From NCBI RefSeq assembly GCF_000183405.1, contig NC_014758.1, positions 1,715,001 to 1,779,000 on the forward strand: DNA of 64,000 nucleotides, in the 5' to 3' direction. Both the position numbers and the translations under genes were made by a program. This DNA is from Calditerrivibrio nitroreducens DSM 19672 (GTDB lineage Bacteria; Chrysiogenota; Deferribacteres; Deferribacterales; Calditerrivibrionaceae). The notes below the pieces were generated by a model. The model searched no databases and was not told the origin of the DNA. It was given only the letters and a program-made list of their open reading frames with translations. Below, piece by piece: positions 1 through 8,840 of this stretch. Each line of letters starts with the position of its first letter. Positions within the stretch are counted from its first letter, which is position 1.

Positions 1-47
1 CTTAACCCTCTACCATCATATTTACCTTCGTATACCTTAACCGTCAT
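1..47 (-). CDS. ribH: 6,7-dimethyl-8-ribityllumazine synthase, N-terminal fragment
   Basis: The first 15 codons of a minus-strand gene that runs off the left edge of the window, reading MTVKVYEGKYDGRG. A good ribosome binding site (AGGAGT, 6 bases before ATG) precedes it. The position directly after ribBA and the 'xxEGxxxxxGL' style N-terminus fit lumazine synthase, which condenses the RibA and RibB pathway products into the riboflavin precursor. The identification rests mainly on gene order, because too little protein is visible for a motif check. Confidence 0.7.
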   Translation of the reverse strand, partial: MTVKVYEGKYDGRGL

Positions 48-59
48 AGATCACTCCTA

Positions 60-1289
60 TTATTTTTTGATCTTTTTTATATTCAATTTATGTCCAAGTT
101 TCTCCTCTTTTGTTTCAAGATATTTTATATTCTCTGGTGTTACTTCACATACTATAGGTACCCGTTCCACGACATCTATGCCGTAGCCCGATAAAGCTTT
201 TATTTTACGGGGATTGTTTGTAATCAATTTCATTTTACTAATACCTAAAAATCTGAGTATCTGGGCACCAAAACCATAGTCCCTCAAATCATCCTTAAAT
301 CCCAGATGTAGATTGGCTTCCACCGTATCAAGCCCTTCATCCTGTAGATGATAAGCTTTGATCTTATTTAAAATCCCAATACCTCTACCTTCCTGAAACA
401 TGTAAAGCAAAATCCCCTTACCTGCCTTCTCTATCATCTGCAAAGAACAATGTAACTGAGACCTGCAATCGCACCTTAATGAACCAAACACATCACCTGT
501 CAGGCACTGGGAATGAACCCTGACAAGTATAGGTTCATCTTTTTGTATGTCACCTTTAATAACAGCCACGGCTTCCTGTCCATCTATAACATTTCTAAAA
601 CCTTTTATGATAAACTTACCAAAGATCGTTGGAAGATTCGCAACTGCAGACTCCTCCACTACTGTTTCCGTTTTCAATCTGTAGGCAATAAGATCCGCAA
701 TTGTCACTATTTTTATACCGTGTTCCATGGCAAAAATTTCCAGATCGGGCATACGTGCCATCGTACCATCATCTTTCATAATTTCACAGATCACCGCAGC
801 TGGGGTAAGCCCCGCCATCCTGCAAAGGTCAACAGATCCTTCAGTTTGTCCCGCCCTCACGAGCACCCCACCATCCCTTGCCCTCAATGGGAAAACATGC
901 CCAGGTCTTGCAAGATCTGAAGGCTTTGTCTTGGGATCTATGGCCACCTTTATCGTCTTTGCCCTATCATGGGCGGATATACCGGTGGTTACCCCCTCTT
1001 TTGCTTCTATGGAAACCGTAAATGCAGTACCAAATCTTGCGGTATTACCCATCTCGTTCACCATAAGGTTAAGCCCCAGTTCGTCACACCTTTTGGCCGT
1101 GAGACTAAGACAGATAAGACCTCTTCCATACTTTGCCATAAAATTTATGGCTTCAGGTGTTACAAAATCGGCTGCAATCACAAGGTCACCTTCATTCTCC
1201 CTATCTTCATCATCCACAAGAATTATCATCTTGCCTTTTCTAAGCTCTTCAATCGCCTCTTCTATTCCTATTCGTACATTACTTTCCAT
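60..1289 (-). CDS. ribBA: Bifunctional 3,4-dihydroxy-2-butanone-4-phosphate synthase / GTP cyclohydrolase II
   Basis: A two-domain riboflavin enzyme that makes both early precursors, the C4 sugar phosphate from ribulose 5-phosphate and the diaminopyrimidine from GTP. Residues 1-205 are the RibB domain, with the acidic metal motif [10 protein letters not shown] at 26-35. Residues 220-400 are GTP cyclohydrolase II, with zinc cysteines C262, C273 and C275 ([14 protein letters not shown]) and the GTP-binding QEGRGIGI near 299-306. An in-frame ATG lies 12 bases upstream, but GGGAG sits 5 bases before the ATG at 1289, so that start (409 aa) is preferred. It follows ribE after 45 bases and precedes ribH by 12. 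Both halves look catalytically intact. Confidence 0.95.
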   Translation of the reverse strand: MESNVRIGIEEAIEELRKGKMIILVDDEDRENEGDLVIAADFVTPEAINFMAKYGRGLICLSLTAKRCDELGLNLMVNEMGNTARFGTAFTVSIEAKEGVTTGISAHDRAKTIKVAIDPKTKPSDLARPGHVFPLRARDGGVLVRAGQTEGSVDLCRMAGLTPAAVICEIMKDDGTMARMPDLEIFAMEHGIKIVTIADLIAYRLKTETVVEESAVANLPTIFGKFIIKGFRNVIDGQEAVAVIKGDIQKDEPILVRVHSQCLTGDVFGSLRCDCRSQLHCSLQMIEKAGKGILLYMFQEGRGIGILNKIKAYHLQDEGLDTVEANLHLGFKDDLRDYGFGAQILRFLGISKMKLITNNPRKIKALSGYGIDVVERVPIVCEVTPENIKYLETKEEKLGHKLNIKKIKK

Positions 1290-1334
1290 CTTTTCTCCCA
1301 TTTTAAATTCATAAGTTTCCGTATAGATTTTTTA

Positions 1335-1970
1335 TTACCACTCATAACCTATAAGCATCTTTTCTAATCTATTATTATTTTCTCTATTTTGCAATAATCT
1401 TTCCACATATCTTGCAATAACATCCACTTCAAGATTTATTCTATCTCCGGGCTTTTTATATTTGAGCGTGGTAACCTCAAACGTATGTGGAATAACCGCA
1501 ACGGTAAAATATTCCTCCACAAGATCAGCCACCGTCAAACTTATACCATTTATTGCAATTGAACCTTTTTTAGCTATATACTGTTTTATCGGATCAAAGC
1601 CACCTATGCTAAGCTCAATACTCTCCCCTCTAGGTTTAATCTGTTTTACAAATCCCACACAATCCACATGCCCCAGTACAAGATGCCCCCCAAGCCTGCT
1701 ATTTAGAGTAAGAGCCCTCTCCAAATTAACCTTATCATTATTTTTTAAGCTGGAAAGTGTTGTTTTAGAAATGGTTTCATAGGAAACATCCGCAATAAAG
1801 CTATTTCCATTATTTTTAGTAACCGTAAGACATACCCCATCCACCGCAATCGAATCACCTACCCTTACATCCTCAAGTATTAAACTGCAATTAATCTGCA
1901 ACTCAGCGTTTTCTCCCTTCCTGATTATCCTGCTAAGCGTACCTACCTCTTCAATTATCCCTGTGAACAT
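1335..1970 (-). CDS. ribE: Riboflavin synthase alpha chain
   Basis: Dismutates two 6,7-dimethyl-8-ribityllumazine molecules to riboflavin and the pyrimidine substrate of RibH. The 211-residue protein starts with the family's diagnostic MFTGIIEEVG and consists of two lumazine-binding beta-barrel repeats, about 1-96 and 97-190. The second repeat has the expected LGHVDCVG segment near its start. Its first 16 bases overlap the end of ribD, indicating translational coupling. Length and motifs are normal for the family. Confidence 0.95.
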   Translation of the reverse strand: MFTGIIEEVGTLSRIIRKGENAELQINCSLILEDVRVGDSIAVDGVCLTVTKNNGNSFIADVSYETISKTTLSSLKNNDKVNLERALTLNSRLGGHLVLGHVDCVGFVKQIKPRGESIELSIGGFDPIKQYIAKKGSIAINGISLTVADLVEEYFTVAVIPHTFEVTTLKYKKPGDRINLEVDVIARYVERLLQNRENNNRLEKMLIGYEW

Positions 1971-3112
1971 CCGTATTTACACCTATTTCTAAATTTTTCT
2001 GTCAACTGAAGTACATGATTTGTATAGTCGTTAAATTTATATATATGTAATATATCTTCTTCAAACCTCTTGGTGTCAGTTAGCTTACATTTATAAGCAT
2101 CCTCTATTTTTTCACAGTTCAAGTCACCAAAAAGCGGCACACCATCACCACCTATAACTTTTGGGGAGATAAAGTGGTAAAACCTATCCACCAACCCCTC
2201 TTTTATAAATGAAGCAAAAACTTTACCACCACCTTCCACAAATATGTTAAGTAGATTTAATGAAACCAATTTATCAGAAAGATCCATTAGATCCACAAAA
2301 CCATTTTTTTCTTTACAGATAAGCACCCTTACACCATACCTCTTCAGATTATCCATCTTGGAATCATCCCTAACAGTGGTGGCAATGATGAGATACTTCC
2401 CAAAATCTTTTACTACTTTTGATTCTGGAGAAATCGATAGTTTAGAATCAAGTATTATCTTTAAAGGCTCCTTTTCCCTGTTGAAATTACGCACGTTAAG
2501 TAAAGGGTCATCATTTTTAACCGTATTGATCCCAACAATGATACCATCGCTGACAGATCTCAGGTAGTGAACGTATATCCTTGAAGATTCACCTGAAATC
2601 CATTTTGAATCTCCGGTGGACGTGGCTATCATACCATCTATGGAAGAAGCTGCTTTTAATGTGAAATAAGGCTGCCTTTTAAGGATAAATTTTGTAAAGT
2701 CTTCTATAATCTCTGCACAGACATGTTCGTTGAAGCCCAAAAATACTTCAATACCAGCATCGTTTAAAATCTTTATAGCCTTACCGCTATGATTTGGATT
2801 TGGATCCACAACCCCTATAAAAACTCTTTTTATGCCACTTTTTATGATTGCATCTGTACACGGTGGGGTCTTGCCAGTAGTGGAGCAGGGTTCCAGAGTA
2901 ACATACAGATCGCCACCTTCGGGGGATTCCTCACAATCTTTTAATGCTTCTATCTCTGCATGTGGCATTCCAAAACCTGTGTGGTAACCTCTACCTATAA
3001 CTTTCCCATTTTTTACTACTACAGCCCCCACAATAGGGTTTGTATAATTATACCCCTTACCCATCAAAGCCAGTTGTATCGCTTCATCCATAACCAACAA
3101 AGGATTAACCAA
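1955..3112 (-). CDS. ribD: Bifunctional diaminohydroxyphosphoribosylaminopyrimidine deaminase / reductase
   Basis: Performs the second and third steps of the pyrimidine branch of riboflavin synthesis. Residues 1-145 form the CMP/dCMP-type zinc deaminase, with the ligands H51 and catalytic E53 (HAE) and C76 and C85 (PCSTTGKTPPC). Residues 146-360 are the NADPH-dependent reductase, with DSKWISGESSR and a VEGGG segment near the C-terminus. The start overlaps plsY by 8 bases and the end overlaps ribE by 16. With ribE, ribBA and ribH the full riboflavin pathway except the phosphatase is encoded together. No FMN riboswitch is seen, and there is no room for one inside the overlapping genes. Confidence 0.95.
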   Translation of the reverse strand: MVNPLLVMDEAIQLALMGKGYNYTNPIVGAVVVKNGKVIGRGYHTGFGMPHAEIEALKDCEESPEGGDLYVTLEPCSTTGKTPPCTDAIIKSGIKRVFIGVVDPNPNHSGKAIKILNDAGIEVFLGFNEHVCAEIIEDFTKFILKRQPYFTLKAASSIDGMIATSTGDSKWISGESSRIYVHYLRSVSDGIIVGINTVKNDDPLLNVRNFNREKEPLKIILDSKLSISPESKVVKDFGKYLIIATTVRDDSKMDNLKRYGVRVLICKEKNGFVDLMDLSDKLVSLNLLNIFVEGGGKVFASFIKEGLVDRFYHFISPKVIGGDGVPLFGDLNCEKIEDAYKCKLTDTKRFEEDILHIYKFNDYTNHVLQLTEKFRNRCKYGCSQG

Positions 3113-3701
3113 TTTTCTCTCCTATCTTTTTTTCTGTACCATTTAAGATCCTTTTAATGTTATCTTTATGCTTATATATTACAAAAACCACCACAAACAA
3201 CGTGGCTATTTTGAGAAACGTGGAACTTTCTAAGTAAAACACAGATATAAGTAACACAATAGCTGCAATGATAGAGCTAAGAGACACCATTCTAAACAAA
3301 AGGGCAACAAGTATAAACGCAACGAAAGCCACACCAAGACTGATGGGGCTAACGGCAAGGTACACCCCAACTGCGGTGGCCACACCTTTACCACCCTTGA
3401 AATTTAAAAATATTGTAAAAGTATGCCCAAATATAGCCACCATCCCTAAAATTAACAACGTTTCGGGGGGGTAAAGACAAAAATGTTTCAAGATAAAAAG
3501 CGGGACAAAGCTTTTTGACATATCCAGTAAAAATGCCACTAAAAAACCCCAAAATCCAAGAACCCTACCAGCATTGGTAGCCCCCACATTCCTGCTACCC
3601 ACAGTTCTTATATCAACGCCTTTTACTAACTTAACAAGAATATAGGAAAAAGGAACAGAACCCAGAATATACATAATAATCACAAGAATTATGTTTTTCA
3701 T
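3105..3701 (-). CDS. plsY: Acyl-phosphate:glycerol-3-phosphate acyltransferase
   Basis: An integral membrane enzyme that acylates sn-1 of glycerol 3-phosphate from acyl-phosphate, the first step of phospholipid synthesis. The 198-residue protein has five or so membrane segments and the three PlsY loop motifs: a GSVPFSYILVK serine/lysine loop near the N-terminus, GSRNVGATN at about 36-44, and the glycine-rich KGGKGVATAVG. It overlaps ribD by 8 bases and shares one base with pgsA, so the two phospholipid genes are coupled. Confidence 0.95.
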   Translation of the reverse strand: MKNIILVIIMYILGSVPFSYILVKLVKGVDIRTVGSRNVGATNAGRVLGFWGFLVAFLLDMSKSFVPLFILKHFCLYPPETLLILGMVAIFGHTFTIFLNFKGGKGVATAVGVYLAVSPISLGVAFVAFILVALLFRMVSLSSIIAAIVLLISVFYLESSTFLKIATLFVVVFVIYKHKDNIKRILNGTEKKIGEKIG

Positions 3702-4276
3702 CAGACTTCCTTTTCTTTATATCCCTCTTTTTTATTAAAAAACTCAAAATAGTAAACAACACACGAATAAAGAGAAACAAAAAGGGCGATATAAATAAGT
3801 ATCTTACCCATGAAAAAAGTATCAAGACTAAACAGAGGGCGTTTGAAGATCAGACAACCAATGGCCACCATCTGTAATACAGTTTTTAGCTTACCCGAAA
3901 AACCAGCAGCAATCACCACCCCCTTACTTGCTGCAAAATTTCTCAAAGCGCCAACGACAAAATCTCTTGACAACATTAAGATAACTATCCAGCCAGCCAA
4001 CCTATTTAGCTCCACAAGGACTATCATACAGGAAGCCACAAGTATCTTATCTGCCACAGGGTCTAATATCTTTCCAAAATCGGTGATAATCTCATATTTT
4101 CTCGCCAGATATCCATCAATATAGTCTGTAATGGAGGCTATCACAAAAAGGATGGTGGCTATAATATTTGTGGTATCTGTATCCATATAGAGAAAAATCA
4201 GGAAAAAAGGGATTATCAGTACCCTGAGGATAGTAAGCTGATTGGGAAGATTCATGAAACTTTTATCAAACATCAT
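3701..4276 (-). CDS. pgsA: CDP-diacylglycerol--glycerol-3-phosphate 3-phosphatidyltransferase
   Basis: Makes phosphatidylglycerol phosphate from CDP-diacylglycerol. The 191-residue protein has the CDP-alcohol phosphatidyltransferase signature, D-G-(x)2-A-R-(x)8-G-(x)3-D-(x)3-D, read as DGYLARKYEIITDFGKILDP followed by VAD at about residues 53-75. Four or more hydrophobic helices follow. The stop codon shares its last base with the first base of plsY. Other CDP-alcohol transferases (cardiolipin synthase type) are possible, but the N-terminal NLPNQLTILR is typical of PgsA. Confidence 0.92.
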   Translation of the reverse strand: MMFDKSFMNLPNQLTILRVLIIPFFLIFLYMDTDTTNIIATILFVIASITDYIDGYLARKYEIITDFGKILDPVADKILVASCMIVLVELNRLAGWIVILMLSRDFVVGALRNFAASKGVVIAAGFSGKLKTVLQMVAIGCLIFKRPLFSLDTFFMGKILIYIALFVSLYSCVVYYFEFFNKKEGYKEKEV

Positions 4277-4288
4277 AAAAAAGCATCC

Positions 4289-5629
4289 TTATAACAAACG
4301 ATATTTTTCAATCTTATACCTCAAAATCCTCAAGCTTATCCCTAAAAGCTTTGCGGCCCTGCTCTGATTATTACCGGTAAGATTTAATGCTGATGTTATA
4401 TACTTTTTTTCGATAGTTTCAAGTATCTTTTCAAGTTGTATAGGGTTATCCAGTTTAAGCTCAGGTAAAACATCTTCATCATCAGCGATCTTTTTTGAGA
4501 AATAACCTAAAATACTTGCCGGAAGTAGCCTATCTGATTTCTCCAGAGCAACCCCCCGCTCTATGATATTCTGCAACTCTCTCACATTCCCTTTAAAATC
4601 GTAAGATTTCAATAGCTCCATGACAGGATAAGAGATCTCTTTTATATTCTTCCCCATCTGATCCGAAAACTTCTTCAAAAAATATTTTGCAAGAGGCTCT
4701 ATATCTTCAATCCTCTCCCGTAGGGGGATTAATTCTATTCTCACTACATTTATTCTATAGTACAGGTCACTTCTAAATCTCCCCTCATCAACCTCTTTTT
4801 CCAGATCTCTATTTGTGGCTGAAATTACCCTTATATCCACATCCTGCTCATCCGTAGAACCCACCCTCATAATCTTCCGCTCCTGAAGAACTCTAAGTAG
4901 CTTTACCTGAAGGTTAATAGGAAGCTCTGTTATCTCATCCAGAAACACAGTACCACCGGAGGCCATCTCAAATAACCCCTTTTTATCTGCATATGCCCCG
5001 GTAAAAGCCCCTTTCTTATACCCAAAAAGTTCAGACTCTACAATTTCACTGGGGATTGCACCACAATTTATTGGAATAAAAGGTTTATTCTTTCTTCCGC
5101 TTAATTCATGGATGGCCCTCGCCACAAGTTCCTTTCCGGTACCAGACTCCCCCGTTATCAATACAGAGGAATCCCCCGTAGCAATATCGATTATCTTATC
5201 TTTTAATTCATCTATAAATCTACTTTTACCTATTATTTTCTTCAGTTCATCTGGATATTTTTTATCGCACTCTTTACATACAATACTTTTTACCATCTTA
5301 ACCAATTCATCATTATCGAAAGGCTTGGAGATATAGTCCACAACACCCAACTTTATCGACTCCATCGCGGTATCAGGACTAGCATAAGCAGTAATGAGAA
5401 CGGAAGGAACCCCCGGATAATTTTCGTAAGTATACCTTATAAAATCAAGGCCGCTCTCTTTGCCGATAACAAGATCGGAAAGTATTATATCTATCTTATA
5501 GTTATCAATGATTTTTTTTGCTTCCGATATATTCCTGGCTAAAAAAACGGAAAAACCTTCATTTATAAAAAGGATCTCAAGAATCTCCCTCAGTGATTTT
5601 TCATCATCAAGAATTAGTATCGAAGGCAT
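4289..5629 (-). CDS. Sigma-54 dependent response regulator, NtrC family
   Basis: A two-component transcription activator for sigma-54 RNA polymerase. The receiver (1-115) keeps the acidic pair D8/D9, phospho-acceptor D52 and K102. The AAA+ domain (about 132-370) has Walker A GESGTGKE at 160-167, the sigma-54 contact loop GAFTGA at 207-212 and a GGTVFLDE Walker B. A Fis-type helix-turn-helix ends the protein (SRAAKLLGISLRILRYKIEK). No histidine kinase gene lies nearby, so its sensor and targets are unknown. It sits 1 base after greA and 12 bases before pgsA, inside a housekeeping operon. Confidence 0.93.
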   Translation of the reverse strand: MPSILILDDEKSLREILEILFINEGFSVFLARNISEAKKIIDNYKIDIILSDLVIGKESGLDFIRYTYENYPGVPSVLITAYASPDTAMESIKLGVVDYISKPFDNDELVKMVKSIVCKECDKKYPDELKKIIGKSRFIDELKDKIIDIATGDSSVLITGESGTGKELVARAIHELSGRKNKPFIPINCGAIPSEIVESELFGYKKGAFTGAYADKKGLFEMASGGTVFLDEITELPINLQVKLLRVLQERKIMRVGSTDEQDVDIRVISATNRDLEKEVDEGRFRSDLYYRINVVRIELIPLRERIEDIEPLAKYFLKKFSDQMGKNIKEISYPVMELLKSYDFKGNVRELQNIIERGVALEKSDRLLPASILGYFSKKIADDEDVLPELKLDNPIQLEKILETIEKKYITSALNLTGNNQSRAAKLLGISLRILRYKIEKYRLL

Positions 5630-5630
5630 A

Positions 5631-6104
5631 TTAACTCAGGGATATGTCAAGTATCTCGTACTCCTTATCACCACCCGGAGCTCTCACAAGTACCGTGTCA
5701 CCTACACTTTTACCCATAAGGGCTTTTGCAATCGGTGATATAACAGAAATATACCCTTTTGAAATATCGGCTTCATCAGGTCCCACAATACGATACCTCT
5801 TTTTCTCACCCGTCTCCACATTCTCTATCTCCACATAAACACCAAAAACTACTTTATCACCAGAAAAATTAGAAGGATCTATCACCTCAAACCTACCGAT
5901 CTTCGATTCAAGCTCGGCAATCTTGGCCTCGATAAGTCCCTGCCTCTCTTTTGCCGCATCATATTCGGCATTTTCACTCAAATCCCCATGAGCCCTGGCT
6001 TCTTTTATAGCCTCAATAACCTCTTTTCTTTCTACAGTTTTAAGCCTTTCAAGCTCCTTTTTTAGTTTTTCAAAACCTTCGGGAGTTATAGGTATTCTAT
6101 CCAT
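5631..6104 (-). CDS. greA: Transcription elongation factor GreA
   Basis: Stimulates cleavage of backtracked RNA by RNA polymerase. The ATG at 6104 is preferred over an upstream in-frame ATG because GGAGG lies 6 bases before it, and it yields the standard 157-158 residue length. Residues 1-75 form the antiparallel coiled coil with the acidic tip (LSENAEYDAAKE), and the rest is the FKBP-like C-terminal domain. The start codon lies inside the last codons of xseA (8-base overlap). Confidence 0.95.
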   Translation of the reverse strand: MDRIPITPEGFEKLKKELERLKTVERKEVIEAIKEARAHGDLSENAEYDAAKERQGLIEAKIAELESKIGRFEVIDPSNFSGDKVVFGVYVEIENVETGEKKRYRIVGPDEADISKGYISVISPIAKALMGKSVGDTVLVRAPGGDKEYEILDISLS

Positions 6105-7443
6105 TACGTTCCTCCAAATTTTTTTTACCAACCACAAGAGTGTGAATATATCCGTTTTTCATCTTAATTTCAAGGTTATCTTCCAGAGATATCTGCTTAA
6201 CATCGGTAATAACTGATTTATCCCGAAAAGCAATACAATAACCTTTCTTTAGCAAATTTTCTGGGTCAAGATTCTTTAACACCGATTCAAACATAATAAT
6301 TCTATCCAGAGAAGAAGATAATCTCTTTTTGAAATCTTTTTTCATCCTCTCTTCAAGATTAAATATATCTTTTTTGGCAAGATTTAGTTTAACCTGTGGA
6401 GTGTTCTTTTTTAGCATAGCATTTATATATTCGAGTCTACCATTTAATTCATTTATTTTTAAATTAATATTATTCTTCAGAGTCTCAATGCATAAAGCCA
6501 AAAATGTATTAACCCTTCTAAGTTTTGACAGAGGGGAATTTTTATCAAGTCTCAAAGCAAGATTATCAATCCTCTGGGAACTTCTATATAATCTATTTTC
6601 CATCTCCCTTATAATATATTTTTCCCCATCAAACAAAAGATCGGTGATCTGTCTATACCTCTCAACAATTACACCTGCAGCTGCTGTTGGCGTGGGAGAT
6701 CTAAAATCAGCCACAAAATCAACGATGGTTACATCCCTTTCGTGCCCTATTGCCGTAATTGTAGGTATTGGGCAATCCACCAATCCCCTTGCGATAACCT
6801 CTTCGTTAAATATGGCGAGATCCTCAAGGGATCCACCACCCCTCATAAGAATCATTAGATCATAATCAGCATGAGAGGAGACCTTTTTTATACTTTCCAC
6901 AATCTCATTGATGGCAGAAATACCCTGCACCTGCACAGGCCATAAATCTATCTTTAGACATACCCCATTGTCTTTTAAGATCTTCAAAAAGTCTTTTATT
7001 GCAGCCCCCGAAGGTGATGTGAGGACAGCAATCTTTTTGATAAACAGCGGGATCTGTTTTTTTCTTAAACTATCAAATAGCCCCTCCCTCTCCAGCTTAA
7101 GTTTCGTCTCTTCAAATTTTTTATAAAATAAACCCACAGCACTGTATTCAATCTTCTTGGCTATAATCTGATAGACTCCATCCTGTTCATAGACCGTTAT
7201 ATCCCCCGTCACCACGACCAGATCACCATTTTTAGGGCTATAACCTCTGTTTAACGCCAGGTATTTTCTAAAGAGAGCAACCTTTATCTGAGCACCGCTA
7301 TCCTTCAGAGTAAAATAGAGGTGTCCCGAAGGGGATGTGGAGAGGTTTGAAATCTCCCCCTGCACAGAAATAACCTCATTGAAACTATTTTCAATGAGAT
7401 TTTTAATCAGTTTTGTTATCTCTGATACCGTTAGAATTTTCAT
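6097..7443 (-). CDS. xseA: Exodeoxyribonuclease VII large subunit
   Basis: The catalytic subunit of the single-strand exonuclease ExoVII, involved in repair. The protein is about 448 residues. An N-terminal OB-fold of roughly 100 residues contains GEISNLSTSPSGHLYFTLKD. The nuclease domain follows, with TSPSGAAIKD, the RGGGSLEDL motif, and a conserved ALGHERD-like segment read as AIGHERDVTIVD. A long coiled-coil tail runs to about 410. The second ATG (7443) is used here because the family starts close to the OB-fold. It overlaps the FtsB-like gene by 41 bases. The small subunit xseB is not next to it. Confidence 0.93.
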   Translation of the reverse strand: MKILTVSEITKLIKNLIENSFNEVISVQGEISNLSTSPSGHLYFTLKDSGAQIKVALFRKYLALNRGYSPKNGDLVVVTGDITVYEQDGVYQIIAKKIEYSAVGLFYKKFEETKLKLEREGLFDSLRKKQIPLFIKKIAVLTSPSGAAIKDFLKILKDNGVCLKIDLWPVQVQGISAINEIVESIKKVSSHADYDLMILMRGGGSLEDLAIFNEEVIARGLVDCPIPTITAIGHERDVTIVDFVADFRSPTPTAAAGVIVERYRQITDLLFDGEKYIIREMENRLYRSSQRIDNLALRLDKNSPLSKLRRVNTFLALCIETLKNNINLKINELNGRLEYINAMLKKNTPQVKLNLAKKDIFNLEERMKKDFKKRLSSSLDRIIMFESVLKNLDPENLLKKGYCIAFRDKSVITDVKQISLEDNLEIKMKNGYIHTLVVGKKNLEERNG

Positions 7444-7708
7444 CGCCATTTAATATAATGTATAAATCTTCATCCATTTTTTTGTAGCTCAGCTCTTTTT
7501 TAATTACCATTTCAAGATAGTCTCTGTCCTTCTTCAAAAGCTCTATCTCCTCCTGAAGCCTGGAGATCCTCTTGTCATATTCCATAGACTCCCTTCTATA
7601 CTTCTCCTTGATCTTTATCAGTTCCTGATATTGGATAAATCCATTCGTACTAAAAACAAGATAAAAGACAAGTCCAACAATCAAAATCAAAAAGATTATA
7701 TGCCTCAT
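7403..7708 (-). CDS. FtsB/DivIC-like septum formation initiator
   Basis: A 101-residue bitopic membrane protein with one N-terminal membrane helix (about 3-20) followed by a coiled coil (about 28-68), the layout of FtsB/DivIC. Those proteins bridge FtsL and FtsQ in the divisome. A polar tail of about 30 residues follows. It lies 1 base after the unknown gene at 7710 and overlaps xseA by 41 bases, which is long for neighbouring genes. The assignment rests on size, topology and the EELLKKDRDYLE-like helix, as FtsB has few invariant residues. Confidence 0.7.
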   Translation of the reverse strand: MRHIIFLILIVGLVFYLVFSTNGFIQYQELIKIKEKYRRESMEYDKRISRLQEEIELLKKDRDYLEMVIKKELSYKKMDEDLYIILNGDENSNGIRDNKTD

Positions 7709-7709
7709 T

Positions 7710-8840
7710 TCACTTTTTACCTATTTTTGCCTGAAATATTCTCAACGCCTGGTTTTTTAATGCAGTGGGAACATCCTTGGATTTAGACAGCTTTTCAATA
7801 TCGGATAGGGACAGCCTTCCTAAAAGGTTCATGGAAATGTCCAGAGGTGTTTTAGGATTAAATACCATATCCTTAGCAATGGAATAGTTGTTTATCCAGG
7901 TATTGTTTTTCCCAATCTCTCTGATTATATGCTCTGGGGTAGATTTGTTCCTTACCATAAAAGAGATCTCATCCTCTGTTATCTTTGGATTTGAAAGCAC
8001 CGATGTGGATATCTGCTTATTTGGATCTCTGATTAAATACATTCTGGCACTCTTGTTCCCCTTTAAAGCCAATTTTATCTTTTGGGGTATGGTCATTTTC
8101 GATATCTTCTGATAAAGGTTTTCCTCCACCTCTTTTTTTATCTCTTTTGGAAGATCATCGTCGGAAATATCCCTTTCAGATTCCTTTTCTTCAATAGATT
8201 TCTCTTCTCCAACTTCCTGCTCAGGTTTTTCTAATGACATATCCACCAGAATCTGTTTCAGATAGACCAAAGACTCATCGGGAGTGTATGGATTGGATAG
8301 AAGGGCTTTGATAAGATCATGATCTTTTTCCAGTATAGGACGTAAGTTTGATACTCTAAAAAGTACTTCAGGCTCGGTGGATGAAGATAAAATCTCCAGC
8401 AGATTCCTATCTACTTTGGACTTGGCGATTATTTCTGAAACAAACATAGGATCATTTTTAAGCAGCTTGCATAAAAAATATAGATATTCCCCTTCAAATA
8501 ATATATTATTTACTATACTCTTTTTTGTTGTATCATCAAGTTTTATCAAATACTGGAATAGCTCTCTAAAAAGCTGAGGGTAAGACTTTATCACCAGAAA
8601 AACCACCAAAGGTATATCCTTTGGAACAATCGGTATCGAACCAGATAAAAGTAGCTTCACCTGCTCTTCACTACTTTTCTTTAATAAAAGTTCTTTCGTA
8701 ATAATATTCAGGATATTATGCTTTAAAAGCTGATCTATTACACCAGGATCCCGTAAATCTGTTTTTAATAAAGGTAAAACTGATTGTATTTCAACATCTG
8801 TGAGATATTCTTTTGACAATAGTCCAATAAAACTATCCAC
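7710..8840 (-). CDS. Conserved protein of unknown function, all-helical
   Basis: A 376-residue soluble protein with no signal peptide or membrane segment. It appears wholly alpha-helical, with short repeated helical pairs resembling HEAT or variant leucine-rich repeats (residues 1-200). A charged Glu/Lys-rich linker spans about 205-240. The C-terminal part (245-376) contains LALKGNKSARMYLIRDPN and VLSNPKITEDEI. I recall this C-terminal part as a recurring uncharacterized module in delta-proteobacteria. It overlaps the diguanylate cyclase start side by 8 bases. No catalytic motif is evident, so a scaffold role is only a guess. Confidence 0.75.
   Translation of the reverse strand: MDSFIGLLSKEYLTDVEIQSVLPLLKTDLRDPGVIDQLLKHNILNIITKELLLKKSSEEQVKLLLSGSIPIVPKDIPLVVFLVIKSYPQLFRELFQYLIKLDDTTKKSIVNNILFEGEYLYFLCKLLKNDPMFVSEIIAKSKVDRNLLEILSSSTEPEVLFRVSNLRPILEKDHDLIKALLSNPYTPDESLVYLKQILVDMSLEKPEQEVGEEKSIEEKESERDISDDDLPKEIKKEVEENLYQKISKMTIPQKIKLALKGNKSARMYLIRDPNKQISTSVLSNPKITEDEISFMVRNKSTPEHIIREIGKNNTWINNYSIAKDMVFNPKTPLDISMNLLGRLSLSDIEKLSKSKDVPTALKNQALRIFQAKIGKK

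Noticed and set aside
727-1314. Plus-strand open frame across ribBA (195 aa)
   Set aside because: It is the antisense shadow of a well-supported gene and has no ribosome site or recognisable protein features.
1-3112. FMN riboswitch before the riboflavin genes
   Set aside because: ribD starts inside plsY, and the genes overlap or lie within 45 bases, leaving no room; no RFN-like conserved blocks were found.
7403-7443. Long overlap of xseA and the FtsB-like gene as an annotation error
   Set aside because: Both reading frames look genuine at their ends; the polar FtsB tail and the xseA OB-fold start are each needed. A shorter xseA would lose conserved residues.
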